From assembly GCF_905147365.1 (NCBI RefSeq), contig NC_056422.1, forward strand, positions 6,078,501 to 6,142,500: DNA of 64,000 bases. The letters are read 5' to 3'. The DNA comes from Aricia agestis. Taxonomy: Eukaryota > Arthropoda > Insecta > Lepidoptera > Lycaenidae. Position 1 is the stretch's first letter. Every line of letters begins with the position of its first letter. The translations under genes were made by a program, and so were the position numbers. Shown here piece after piece: positions 52,609-63,642 of this stretch. Under the pieces are notes generated by a model. The model was not told where the DNA came from and did no database searches. It saw only the letters and a list, made by a program, of their open reading frames with translations.

Positions 52609-54000
52609 TCTATACTAATATTATAAAGCGGAAGAGTTTGTTAGTTTGTTTGTTTGAACGCGCTAATCTCAGGAACTACTGATCCGATTTGAAAAATTCT
52701 TTCAGTGTTAGATATCCCATTTATCGAGGAAGGCTATAGGCTATATTTTATCACGCTAATACTAATATAAGCGAAGAAATAGAGGAAAGTGTGAAAAAAA
52801 CGGGAGGACATTATTTGAAAGGGCTTATTTGAATCTCAGGAACTACTGGTCCGATTTGAAAAATTCTTTCAGTGTTAGATAGCCTATTTATCGAGAAAGG
52901 CTATAGGCTATATTTTATTGCGCTAAAACTTATAAGAGAGAAAAAATAGAGAAAAGTGCGGAAAAAACGGGAGAAATTATTTGAAATGGCTTATTTGAAC
53001 GCGCTAATCTCAGGAACTACTGGTCCGATTTAAAAAATTCTTTCTGTGTTAGATAGTTCATTTATCAAGAAAGGCTTATAGGCTATATTTTATCACGCTA
53101 AAACTAATGAGAGCGAAGAAATAGAGAAAAATGTGGAAAAAATTGGGGAAATTATTTGAAAGGGCTTATTTGAACGCGCTAATCTCAGGAATTACTGGTC
53201 CGATTTGAAAAATTGTTTCAGTGTTAGATAGCCTATTTATCGAGAAAGGCTATAGGCTATATTTTATTGCGCTAAAACTTATAAGAGAGAAAAAATAGAG
53301 AAAAGTGCGGAAAAAACGGGAGAAATTATTTGAAATGGCTTATTTGAACGCGCTAATCTCAGGAACTACTGGTCCGATTTAAAAAATTCTTTCTGTGTTA
53401 GATAGTTAATTTATCAAGAAAGGCTTATAGGCTATATTTTATCACGCTAAAACTAATGAGAGCGAAGAAATAGAGAAAAATGTGGAAAAAATTGGGGAAA
53501 TTATTTGAAAGGGCTTATTTGAACGCGCTAATCTCAGGAATTACTGGTCCGATTTGAAAAATTGTTTCAGTGTTAGATAGTCCATTTATCGAGAAAGGCT
53601 ATAAGCTATATTTATCACGCTAAGACTAATAAGAGCGAAGAAATAGAGAAAAATGTGGAAAAAATTGGGAAAATTATTTGAAAGGGCTTATTTGAACGCG
53701 CTAATCTCAGGAACTACTGGTCCGATTTCTAAAATTCTTTCAGTGTTAGATAGCCCATTTATCGAGAAAGGTTATAGGTTATATTTTATCACGCTCAGAC
53801 TAAAAGCAGCGAAGAAATAAAGGGAAAATGTGGAAAAACGAGGCAAATTATTTGAAAGGGCTTATCTCACGAACCACTGGAGAAATTTTCTGTTATTTGG
53901 CACAGGTAAGAAGTAGACCACGTAAAGGATCATAGGCTATTTTTCGTGGACTAATTTGTCTGTGAAATATCTAATTTACGCGGGCGAAGCTGCGCGGAAC
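52609..54000 (+). mobile_element. Helitron with internal tandem array
   Basis: TCTATACTAATATTATAAAG after A is a typical Helitron start. GCGGGCGAAGCTGCGCGG at about 53980-53998 is a 3' hairpin, but the CTAG terminus is not seen. The interior is the ~172-bp array. Confidence 0.65.
52653..53865. repeat. ~172-bp tandem array, seven units
   Basis: TTTGAACGCGCTAATCTCAG recurs at 52653, 52994, 53169, 53343, 53518 and 53691, with a variant at 52828 and a degenerate end near 53862. Units at 52828 and 52994 closely match those at 53169 and 53343, so the last amplification step copied a dimer of about 345 bp. Confidence 0.9.
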
Positions 54001-54029
54001 GTTATTTTTCGCGTGGTCACGACATCACG

Positions 54030-54545
54030 CGTAAACAAACGACTGGACCCATTTTGCTGAAATTTGGTATAAAGATACTTTGAGTCCCGAAAAAGAACAT
54101 AGGATTCATTTTGTCCCGGAAAAATAACTGTTTACTGCACAATATACGCTTTGCGCGTTAACTATTCAATCTATTTTGATGGAATTTGGTATGGAGATAC
54201 TTTGAGTCTCGAGAAACGACAAGGAATACTAATGTTGTCCCGGAAAATGTACGGGTCCGCACAATAAACTTTTATGATTAACGCCTAAAGTCTAAACTAT
54301 TCAATCTATTTTGATGAAATTTGGTATGGCAATACTTTCAGTCTTGAGAAAGGACAAGGGATTCTTTTTATCCTGGAAAATATACGGTTCCCGCACTATA
54401 AACTTTTATGATTCTCGCCTAAACTATTTAATCTATTTTGATTAAATTTGGCATGGAGATTGGAGATACTAATTTGAATTTGGGACAAGGAATGTTTTTT
54501 GTCCCGGAAAAATGTGCGGTTCCCACACAATATACTTTTCTGATA
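54030..54545. repeat. ~130-bp diverged tandem repeats
   Basis: About four units, each with AATCTATTTTGATGAAATTT-like, GGTATGGAGATACTTTGAGT-like and GTCCCGGAAAA-like blocks. They resemble Helitron subterminal DNA. Confidence 0.75.
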
Positions 54546-54892
54546 TGCGAGTCGATCTATTTATTTAAAATGTAAAAGATTTTTAATATTGATATGATAA
54601 TAACTTACGTAATAACTTGAGACAGAAGGTCCCCTAGGTAGGGACTGAATAAATTAACCGACTTGGTATTGCATGGATCTCATAAATTTTTACGGTATAA
54701 AAAATGAGTTGCGAGACTTGGTTTTTTTACAGGATGTTTTTGATGGGATTTATAATATACGTGGCCATACTAGTAAACGGGTCACCTGATGGATGGATGA
54801 TGGATTAGCTTATATCGCGGTGCCTAGTTAACTTTTTCGTAATAATACACGTGTACTATTATGATATTAAGCAAATATATCGATATTCTTTA

Positions 54893-55089
54893 CTAGATGA
54901 CGCCCGCAACTCCGCTGCGCCAAAATTCGTTTATCGCGCGGGAACCGTACATTTTTCCTCGATAAAAAGAACCCTATGTCCTTTCCCGGGACTCATAGTA
55001 TCCCCATACCAAAGAGCAAGATCGGTTCAGCCATTTGGGCGTGAAGAGGTAACAGAGAGACAGACTAGACTTTCGCATTTATAATATTA
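54893..55089 (-). mobile_element. Helitron-like element, 5' abutted
   Basis: CTAGATGACGCCCGC is the minus-strand 3' end. TTTCGCATTTATAATATTA at the other side is the 5' part, cut by the next Helitron's CTAG at 55090. The fragment GTAAACGGGTCACCTGATGG at 54775-54794, just outside, is a SINE tail. Confidence 0.7.
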
Positions 55090-55423
55090 CTAGCTGTCCA
55101 ACGTTGTTTTGCCATTTAAAGTATTTCGCTCAGTGATAAAAAACATCTTTGATTTCGCCCATATTATTTTATTGAAGTGACTAAATAAGTATGTCACCAT
55201 AGCAACGTCCATCGCTATCCCGTCGCACAAACAATGGTCGCCGTCGGTCTCGAGTTGTAATCATTTACTATTATTTATTCAACAAATGCACTTATCAATA
55301 TAATAAGTACCCAGTAGCCGATTCTCAGACCCACTGAATATGCATATAAAATTTGGTTAAAATCAGTAAAGCCGTTTCGGAGGAATACGCGGCCTAACAT
55401 TGTGACATGAGAATTTTATAAGA
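55090..55423 (-). mobile_element. Short Helitron, relative of 9675-9982
   Basis: CTAGCTGTCCAACG end; interior shared with the copy at 9675-9982 (CATCGCTATCCCGTCGCACA, GAATATGCATATAAAATTTG). It inserted exactly at the edge of the previous Helitron. Confidence 0.75.
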
Positions 55424-55693
55424 CTAAAGTAATATGGATATTCGGAGGCATCGTCCATCGAGGTCAAGAGCGTCGAATTACGTGTAACTGCTTATGACGC
55501 ACCGCAAGTTCATTATGTTGTGACGGACGACATAGAGTAGGAGACAGACGGTATATTCCGAATAAAAGCAAAGCGCCTGCGATGAAAACGTATAGCAACG
55601 TCGCGAATATGGTAGTTCTATTTGAGAGATGATTTTATTACCAGTGTGCAGCGCGTTAAATTATTATTAACGAGGACGGTATATTAATTACTA
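55424..55693. other. Spacer, nothing recognised
   Basis: No feature recognised. Confidence 0.4.
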
Positions 55694-55800
55694 CTAAGGG
55701 GCTATTTCACCACTTCCTGATAAGCGCCGGATAGGCTATGCACAACTTATCTGATATATAGAGTATGGAGAATCTGTCAGATAAGTTGTGGATAGCCTTT
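55694..55800. mobile_element. Half of a 'GGCCTGTTTCACC' MITE
   Basis: GGGGCTATTTCACCACTTCC begins it and GATAAGTTGTGGATAGCC matches the other half of 32450-32578, but the right terminal repeat is lost. Confidence 0.6.
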
Positions 55801-56397
55801 TATGCACTTATCTATTCTTTTCTATTATCTATTCTTATTATTTACAATTCATATCTAATTTTGAATCAATCTTAGATAACGTTGTTGTAATTACTGTTAT
55901 TTTCCTAAATAAAAACTATCCTAAATATTTTCACTTATGCCGACCTTCATCTATAGAAATTGGCGTAGACATTTTGCCACTTCCTGATACATTGTGCAAT
56001 TAACAGGTAACAAAACGCCACATTTGGACATTTGCACACGAACAATAATTTATGGTTGTGTATGAAATATTCTCTCTACGCGTGTACGGACTGACCGGTC
56101 TACATAGCCCGTGTTTTTGTTCTATGACGTCGCCGCGGCCGGCAGCCCCGTTACTCGGCACAGTAACCGCAAAACGAGAGTAATGTGCCTCTCTATATAA
56201 GGGCCTTTCGGGCTCCTACGGTGCACTAGGCCATATAAGGGGACACCGTCTTTGAACACCGTCGAATGTTCTTTGACTATACGCCCGAAAATCTTTATAC
56301 CGACGACATAGTCATACCCCTGAAAAAAAAATGTAAGTCGTCGAATGTTCTTTGAATAAACGGCCAAAAATCTTTGTAGTAAGTACTAACGTAATGA
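55801..56397. other. Spacer with internal duplication
   Basis: GTCGAATGTTCTTTGA occurs at 56260 and 56339, each followed by CGCCCGAAAATCTTT or CGGCCAAAAATCTTT, a diverged direct repeat. No gene recognised. Confidence 0.45.
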
Positions 56398-56731
56398 TTT
56401 TTTTTTAATGAAATAAGGGGGCAAACGAGCAAACGGGTCACCTGATGGAAAGCAACTTCCGTCGCCCATGGACACTCGCAGCATCAGAAGAGCTGCAAGT
56501 GCGTTGCCGGCCTTTTAAGAGGGAATAGGGTAATAGAGGAGGGTAGGGATGGGAAGGGAAGGGAATAGGGGAGGGTAGGGAAGGGAATAGGGTAGGGGAT
56601 TGGGCCTCCGGTAAACTCACTCACTCGGCGAAACACAGAGCAAGCGCTGTTTCACGCCGGTTTTCTGTGAGAACGTGGTATTTCTCCGGTCGAGCCGGCC
56701 CATTCGTGCCGAGGCATGGCTCTCCCACGTA
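56398..56731 (-). mobile_element. SINE family A, copy 7
   Basis: T-run at 56398-56406 to CCCACGTA. Full length with a long GGGAA-rich middle. Confidence 0.85.
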
Positions 56732-57423
56732 TAAATATCTACGGTCCAAGCCATGGAACTAGTCACCAAACATACAACAGCTAACAAACTACTATTCATG
56801 ACAAGCTAATAGAGCAAAATGTTGGGGTTTTTACCGCCTCCTTATTTATTAACTAAAAACATAACTAACTCTACCGAGTAGGTAGATCTTACTTGGCTTT
56901 CAATATCTTTAGTTATTCTTTACACTGACATAGTCTTCATGACGTCATTTCTTAACCGACTTCCAAAAAAGGAGGAGGTTTCTCATTATGTATTTGATAA
57001 ATCGTGCCATAGGTTGATATAATTTAGTTACCGTTACATAAATATAATAAAAGCATAACATAACAATGTTATATATTTTGAAAAGTAGGCCAAATTCGGT
57101 CAGCTCTTTCGCTCGACAAAGCTCAACCGGTTGATAGGTCGTTGACCCCACAACCTACTGTCTATTCGCTAAGCGAGAATCTTAATATTCATCAGCCATC
57201 ACTATTGAGTCTATTAATATTAAATACTTTGTCAGGGGCAATTAAGAAAAATTTTAGGAGTATTTAAGTTGCGTTCTAAGCACAATATACATATTTGAGA
57301 AATATTTAAGTTACTTTGCTTTAATTGGGATAAAAGTTTCCTTTGTCCTTTTCTGACACTCAAAATTTTAGACATAGAGACGTCCTAGAACAATTTTTTT
57401 TTATTACTATGAAGCTAATTTTT
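56732..57423. other. Spacer, nothing recognised
   Basis: Unassigned AT-rich DNA. Confidence 0.4.
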
Positions 57424-57736
57424 TGTGAGTAGCTTCATTTTGATAAGACGAACAACATTTTTATTGGCGAAAAATCTCGAAAGTGGTAGCTCTATTACAG
57501 AGATAAAAAGGATTTCATACTTTGAATTGATGGTCCTAAAATATGGACTGTTTTATTGGTAGGACAATGTTACTCTTAAATCATATAACTATTAACCTAT
57601 CAATATACAAGTCCATATTTTAGGACCATCAATTCAAAGTATGAAATCCTTTCTATCTCTGTTAGCTACCACTTTCGAGATTTTTCACAAATAAAAATGT
57701 TGTTCGTCTTATCAAAATGAAGCTACCCACAAAGTG
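57424..57736. repeat. Inverted repeat, ~127-bp arms
   Basis: Left arm 57424-57550 and right arm 57610-57736 pair almost fully (GGATTTCATACTTTGAATTG, AGCTTCATTTTGATAAGACG and inverses). The spacer is about 59 bp. Probably a foldback MITE. Confidence 0.85.
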
Positions 57737-58425
57737 ATCATAAAAAATTTTGTTCTTCGGCTCCCGTTCGGCTTTCTGACCGAGTGATAGACGAACAGTA
57801 ACATTTTCGATTTATAAAATTAGTAGGGATTAGTTTACATTCAATTATTATAATTTGAAGATCAACAAAAAAGCCATATGCTTTCTTACATATCAGCTCT
57901 TTATTGATGTCTTACAAAATACTCTCTTCTCTTCATGCTATCCGTACGAAACTTACCTAGCCAATAACGACTGGAATAAGTCCCTGTTTATCCTGTGCAT
58001 AAATAGCAAACGTCAGTATTCAGTGTCCGATTTCTATGCGCGGTTTATTTTCATGTGCAATCGCCATGGCCGGTCATAAGCGTCACATTGCGACACGGAC
58101 GATTGTTGGAAAACATTAGCTGGTTAGGGGGATTGTACACTTAATTTACTAAGTGAATTTAAATTTAATCAGTTTTTAATATAATTTATACTTCCATACT
58201 ATCCATATATTATAAAAGCGACACTTTAGGGTTAGTCGCCCCCTCAATATTTAGTAGGTAGGTATAAATACCGCGATTCTGTTAAGTTTCTAAAATACTC
58301 TTCTCCCGGCATTAAAGATTTTACCCTCTTTGCTAACAAAAACGTCGATGGTTATTCCCGAATTACAAAATATTTTTTTTTCGTATGATACGCTAGAAAA
58401 GTCGCTTGACAGACATGTACCCATA
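57737..58425. other. Spacer, nothing recognised
   Basis: Unassigned intergenic DNA. Confidence 0.4.
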
Positions 58426-58680
58426 TACAGTGTGTAACAAAAATAAGTGATAATACTTTAGGGTGTGTGCGTGTTCCTTGTAGAGAGTTCACTGTGAAAG
58501 TAGCAGCTCTGAAAGACGAAAATTTTTTTCACTTTTGTATGAGCAAGGGTCACGAGTTTCCCCATACAAAAGTGAAAAAAAATGTTGGTCTTTCAGCGTC
58601 GCTACTTTCACAGTGAACTCTATACAAGGAACACGTACACACCCTAAAGTATTATCACTTATTTTTGTTACACCCTGTAT
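58426..58680. mobile_element. TA-type palindromic MITE
   Basis: TACAGTGTGTAACAAAAATA and TATTTTTGTTACACCCTGTA lead two arms of about 115 bp with few differences (GTTCACTGTGAAAGTAGC, GGGGAAACTCGTG at the centre). Relatives at 46325-46586 and, partly, 21610-21765. Confidence 0.9.
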
Positions 58681-59022
58681 ACACAGTCTTTTTAGTCTTT
58701 AGTATCTTTTTATTAGTTAGGTTCATGTACAATCACCTTAACAGCGTACATGACGTGCTCGCTAGAAATGGCGTCGGCTTTCGCATTTATCGCATGGAAC
58801 TGCACCGGCCAAGTTCAAGGCTGGTCAAGTCTTCCCATTGCATGTGCAAATGCATTAATTCTCCTCACAGCTACCACCATTGTCTAACACCGGGGCAAGG
58901 ACCTTAATGGCTCTATTGTGGGGAGTATGGTGTATCCTTTTTCTGGTTGCATCCAAAAAGTGCATGCGGGTGTGCGGATTTTGTGGTTGCGAATGCTGGA
59001 AAATAAAGTGAAGCTTTAGACT
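58681..59022. other. Spacer, nothing recognised
   Basis: TGGTTGCATCCAAAAAGTGC near 58943 has no obvious partner. No gene recognised. Confidence 0.35.
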
Positions 59023-59156
59023 CAATTTCACCAACGTCTGTTAAAGTTAATGCTCCAATAATTAGTATAACATTACCTCTCTCGTTTTTCATACTAACGA
59101 AAGAGAAAACATGTCATTTTTACAAGCCATTAACAGAAACAGACGTTGGTGTAATT
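59023..59156. mobile_element. MITE 'ACCAACGTCTGTTAA'
   Basis: AATTTCACCAACGTCTGTTA and TTAACAGAAACAGACGTTGG form the ends. Relative at 14560-14695. Confidence 0.8.
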
Positions 59157-59460
59157 ATTATTTAGTACTGAATACTGAGTGATCATAAAAGAAAAAATAC
59201 GTGTATTTTTATTCTTAACAAGGATGAATATATCAAAATTTGGCCGCAACGTTTTCCTGTATAGCAGGGCGCTTAAAAGATTGGCTAAGAACTTAAGCAG
59301 CAATAGCCGGTAGGCAAGAATTGACAATCAAAATGTTAGCAGTTAGAGGTATTAAGTAAAACCGATATGAATAAATCAGGAACTAACAGTGTTCAATTTC
59401 GTAATAGCCTGGGCGTTACAGATGCTCTACAATACTCTACATATTCTTATATATTTTTTA
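59157..59460. other. Spacer, nothing recognised
   Basis: No feature recognised. Confidence 0.35.
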
Positions 59461-59700
59461 CGAGCAAACGGGTCACTTGATAGAAAGCAACCACCGTCGC
59501 CCATGTACACTCGCTACATCAGAAGAGCTGCAGGTGCGTTGCAGTTTGTTCCAGAGTTTTACTGTGAGTGAAAGAAAGTTACACAAAAACGCGCGGTGGA
59601 AGACTGCACCACTCATCAAGGTGATGAGGATGGTTTATTTTTCGCGTGGGGCGATGGCGAAAAGTTGCATTCCTCGCACTCCCCGTGATACAACCGATAG
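59461..59700 (-). mobile_element. SINE family B, 3' half
   Basis: CGAGCAAACGGGTCACTTGA (tail) followed by the family B body (TTCCAGAGTTTTACTGTG, CCACTCATCAAGGTGATGA), as at 63095-63280. Head absent. Confidence 0.7.
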
Positions 59701-60375
59701 CTGATGATATTATAGAGAGATCATAATATACCTAGTTGCCAAATTAGCACTCAAAGTTGAGTAGCCGTTAAGTACGTGACGTTTGCGTGGCGAAAGACAC
59801 GTCTGCGGTCTGTCGGTGTGCTTCATGAATTTGACGAGGAAATGACCTTATAAACCAGATCAAGAAAGGTTTTATCTTGAAAGTAAATCTTATTAAATGT
59901 CTCTTTGTTTATTCCATATCTCGTTTTTTACAGAAAAAGTTGCTGATGAAATCTTTGGAAATTGTTTTTTAAGTAATATGATGTGATCTGAACTTATAGC
60001 TTGACTACGCAAAATATATTTGGCGCTACAATTTGTTGCCCAACGACAATAATTAATAAAGTAACTTTCTATAAAAAATATAGAAAGCGTGTAAAAATCT
60101 AGATTCTATTTGATATCACTAATGGGTTCTAATGACCGCATGATGCTTGCATGGACTAGCATGTGACATGCATACGTCGCATAGCTCTATACCAATCATG
60201 GGTGTTCGTGCCAGAAATCATTAAACCATGATAATAAACAAGATTTTAGTACACTGTAATTTGAATAGTGGAATATTTGGTAATTTTATGTTATATTGGT
60301 AAGGCGCAAATGGGCTAATTCTCCGCATTTCTCCATCACTATTGCTCTTATACCCAGAATGTACTCAATTTCAAA
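59701..60375. other. Spacer, nothing recognised
   Basis: Unassigned intergenic DNA. Confidence 0.4.
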
Positions 60376-60439
60376 AACTCAATCTCAATCAACAGTGGTT
60401 GGTGACTGCTCACCAACCACTGTTGATTGAGATTGAGTT
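60376..60439. repeat. Perfect 64-nt palindrome
   Basis: A 30-bp perfect stem (AACTCAATCTCAATCAACAG, then TGGTTGGTGA) with a four-base CTGC centre. It directly abuts the MITE at 60440. Confidence 0.92.
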
Positions 60440-60602
60440 GTGTGTCTTTAAAACACACTATGCCGAAAATTCGGAAATTCCGTATGATTACGTCAGCAAT
60501 GTCAAACGCATACAAACGCGATGGAATTTCGGCATAGCGTGTCATCGGTCGGAATCAAGCCGAACTTCCGCCGCGGAAATTCGGCATAGTGTGTTTAGAC
60601 AC
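60440..60602. mobile_element. MITE 'ACACACTATGCCGAA'
   Basis: GTGTCTTTAAAACACACTAT plus GCCGAA, and its inverse AATTCGGCATAGTGTGTTTA, are the ends. GAATTTCGGCATAGCGTGTC inside is a third, inner copy of the end. Confidence 0.8.
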
Positions 60603-61767
60603 TAAAAGTGCACTTCTTTTGTTTTGCGGTTTTGAGACGAAACTTTTCTTATGCCCCAGCCTCCAAGCTGGCAAAAGCTTATTCGATTTTGTGGTTTAAT
60701 ACCATCATTTCTTTTGCTTATTGCTTTGAAGGCTTTTTTGTAGGGCTCAAGTTGTGTGGTTGAAGACCAAACTATTACTTTTGCTTATTGCTTTGAAGCC
60801 ATTCTTTCTGTAGGAACTAGGGTAGGGCCTAAGCTGTCTTTGCTCCCATCATTTTCTGTTTTGTGGTTGGAGACTACCACTATTCCTTTTGCTTATTGCT
60901 TTGAAGCCATTATTTCTGTAGGAACTAGGGCCTAAGCTAACTACCCTATCAGCGAATTCGCCGCTAGTGAATCACTTCGGCAGACACGTCTATGGTTAGG
61001 AAACGCATTGCAGGTATCTGCCAGACATAGTGTGTCTGCCAATTCGCTTATTGGCACACAGGTTTCCTATATGCACATAAACAATCTTAATAGATGTCAT
61101 ATGTCACAGTTTTTGAATACGTACAAAAGTAATGATTAGATACTTATTAGTTATTAAGGTTTTGCGTGTAAAATGGGTTCCGTATTTTTTTCGTTTCGTT
61201 TAGCTTTTAGGTTTGACGATAGTGCCTAATGGTTTCATATTGTAACATTTGCAAGATAGTTCTCTTTTGATCGTTATTTACTACACAATAAGACTACATT
61301 TTTCATTGTAAGAGCAACCCTTAGCTATGCTGCATATTTCGCTGATACTCTGGATACGCGCTCGCAAAAGTGTGAACTGACCATTAAATGTACCAAACCA
61401 ACATTCAACAAAGCTTACAGGCTACAGCCTAGCAAAAGGTGCCTAATTTCAGCGACACGAAAGGGGTTCGAATTCGTGATAAAACAACAAAGCTCCTACT
61501 AACCGAGTGGTATTATTATACTGACATCGTTAAGTGGTCCAGTTTGAGAATAAAGCCCTAAGTGCTTGTAACTCGTTTCCAGCAAGTAAATTCATTTGAC
61601 ATATTAATTATTTTGAAATTATAGTCCGAGCGCCGGTGTCGAATGATAAATCTAAAGCTAATAATAAGGTAGAGATATTTGCAGAAAGAGGTGGAGTAGC
61701 TATGTTTACGGTTCCCATAACACAAATCTTGTAGGATAAAGGTATCTATAATAGACAGATGTTTGTC
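60603..61767. other. Spacer with imperfect tandem repeat
   Basis: CTTTTGCTTATTGCTTTGAA occurs three times between 60710 and 60910, with GTAGGAACTAGGG-type blocks between copies. The rest is unassigned. Confidence 0.5.
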
Positions 61768-62083
61768 CTGCCGAGCTAGCACGGCCACCAGTAGAAATGT
61801 GAAAGTATATACTGTGGAGATAAACTTAAGGTGAAGTTCCGATCTTTTTTCGTTCCGAAAAATTCAATTAAAATGCCACTTTATGGCAGACTATAGTCCT
61901 AAGAATTCAAATAATATCCTACTTTATTACAAATACTAACAAATAGTCTGTCATAAAGTAGCATTTTAATTGAATTTTTGTTGGTCGCGATTAGCCGCGG
62001 TAAAGATCAGAACTGACCTTAAGTTTATGTCCACAGTTTGTCCATACTTTCGCATTTCTACTGGTGGCCGTGCTAGCTCGGCA
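61768..62083. mobile_element. MITE 'TGCCGAGCTAGCACGGCC'
   Basis: TGCCGAGCTAGCACGGCCAC and its inverse are the ends. ACTTTATG(G/A)CAGACTAT blocks are mirrored near the centre, so the whole element can fold on itself. Confidence 0.87.
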
Positions 62084-63094
62084 ATAGTCCGTTTACTTCA
62101 CGTTTACGTTTTTCCGCAATTTTTCCTTTGTGTATCCGCATAAAATTCCGCAATAAAATTTTTAAAAGTCGGGTTCTTACCAAATTTTTAGGTGAGAAGA
62201 GTGACTGACAAATACCCTTTCACATAATATTATAATATTTTTGTATTAATTTTTGTTTTCAATTGACTGCCTAAGAGGGTTTTAGAGTCGCAGATAATAT
62301 TTAGCGATCCCTAAAATCAATTTGTTACCTGTTTGGCAATCGTTGATACTCTAATAAATAATCTCTATCAATTGATATCACTATTTCATCACAGGTATGA
62401 AGCGGGTAAATTAGAAATACAATGTCTACCTTACTAGGTGATACTTCACATATTGTTAAATAGTTGAATGAATGAAATGAAATCGTGCATACAAGACAAA
62501 GATACAAAAGGAATATAAGAATTTAGTTTGTACTACGTAAGTACTTAAAGTTATCCCTAACATTATCGTCAGTAATTATAATATTATGTATTTTTATCCG
62601 ATTCCAAAAAAGAGGACGTTCAAGGTTCGACTGTAAATATTATTTTGGATTAGGATTTATGGTTATTTGATGATAATTAATTGATGTTTTTGTAATAGCA
62701 TAATATTCCAAAAAACACAAAAATTACGTTAAGCATAATATATTTAGCTAGTAAAACAAGCTTAACATAATATTTCTCGTTATTGTTTATTAATATGTAA
62801 ATAAAACAATGTGCATCTTTGCCAATTTGGACGTGCTAGTTCGATGACCTTGTGAACTGTGAGTATTGTCTAAAGGAGTAAGCACATTACACACTGAGAA
62901 AAAAAAACTAAAATTTTGATGTTTCCTTCGGAAAAGAAACGACATGTATGCTACGTGTCTTTTAACTGACTTCCGGAAAAGCTCTATGTCTTAGAAGCTC
63001 TGTTTGGGTGGACAAAAGCTGTTGCGGTGAAAAAAAAGTGAGCCACTGCTGCTATCGCCAAGGATAGTTAACACTTAACAGTTTCTTTTTTTAT
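62084..63094. other. Spacer, nothing recognised
   Basis: AT-rich intergenic DNA. Confidence 0.4.
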
Positions 63095-63642
63095 AAATTA
63101 ACGAGCAAACGGGTCATCTGATGGTAAGCAGCTACCGTTGCCCATCGACACTCGCGACATCAGAGAGTTGCTGGTCCGTTGCCGGCCACAGTTCGTTCCA
63201 GAGTTTTTCTGTGCGTGGCAGGAAGTTATGCGAAAAACGCATTGTGGCAGACTGCCACTCATCGAGGTGATGATATTTTCATATAATAATAGCTCCCACA
63301 CCAGTTTTGGTGACGGTGGCCGGTTTCATTGAAACCAGGCCAGCTACGCAGGAGTAATTTTATAGTGCCTAAATGTGTGCGCAGTACACAAGAGCACTCT
63401 CTATTCCTTTACTCTTATAACCCAGTGGGACGGAAGACCGACACGACCGGCGAGAGATCAGGCGCAGGACCGACTTTTTACATGCCCATCCGAAGCATGG
63501 ATCATCTTACTTGTCAGACAATCAGGTGATCAGCCTGCATTGACCTAACCAAACATGGAAATAACAATATGTTTCCAACGCGGGAATCGAACCCACGACC
63601 CCAGTCAAGAGCCGCGCTCTATACCACTAGACCACGGAGGCG
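63095..63642 (-). mobile_element. SINE family B with tRNA-like head
   Basis: On the minus strand it begins with a tRNA-like head (63577-63642), continues through the body also seen at 20803-21078, and ends CCATCAGATGACCCGTTTGC followed by TCGTTAATTTATAAAAAAAG. Its last 25 bases are shared with family A, although heads and bodies differ. Confidence 0.8.
63577..63642 (-). repeat. tRNA-like SINE head
   Basis: The minus strand has TGGTCTAGTGGTA (A-box-like) and GGTTCGATTCC (B box) with a paired T-arm. The acceptor ends (CGCCTCC against GCGTTGG) do not pair, so it is not a working tRNA gene. Confidence 0.75.

Larger units (their letters stand above)
52353..54749. mobile_element. 2.4-kb foldback with 199-bp arms
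   Basis: The left arm (52353-52551) and right arm (54551-54749) are near-perfect inverted copies; both hold ACCAAGTCGGTTAATTTATT and CCCTACCTAGGGGACCTTCT or the inverses. Between them are a Helitron with a tandem array and a second repeated region. No transposase frame was recognised. Confidence 0.88.

Noticed and set aside
52653..53865. CRISPR-like array
   Set aside because: Units of ~172 bp are repeated in full with no unique spacers, in an insect Helitron.
63577..63642. A tRNA gene on the minus strand
   Set aside because: A and B boxes are present but the acceptor ends do not pair and a SINE body follows directly.
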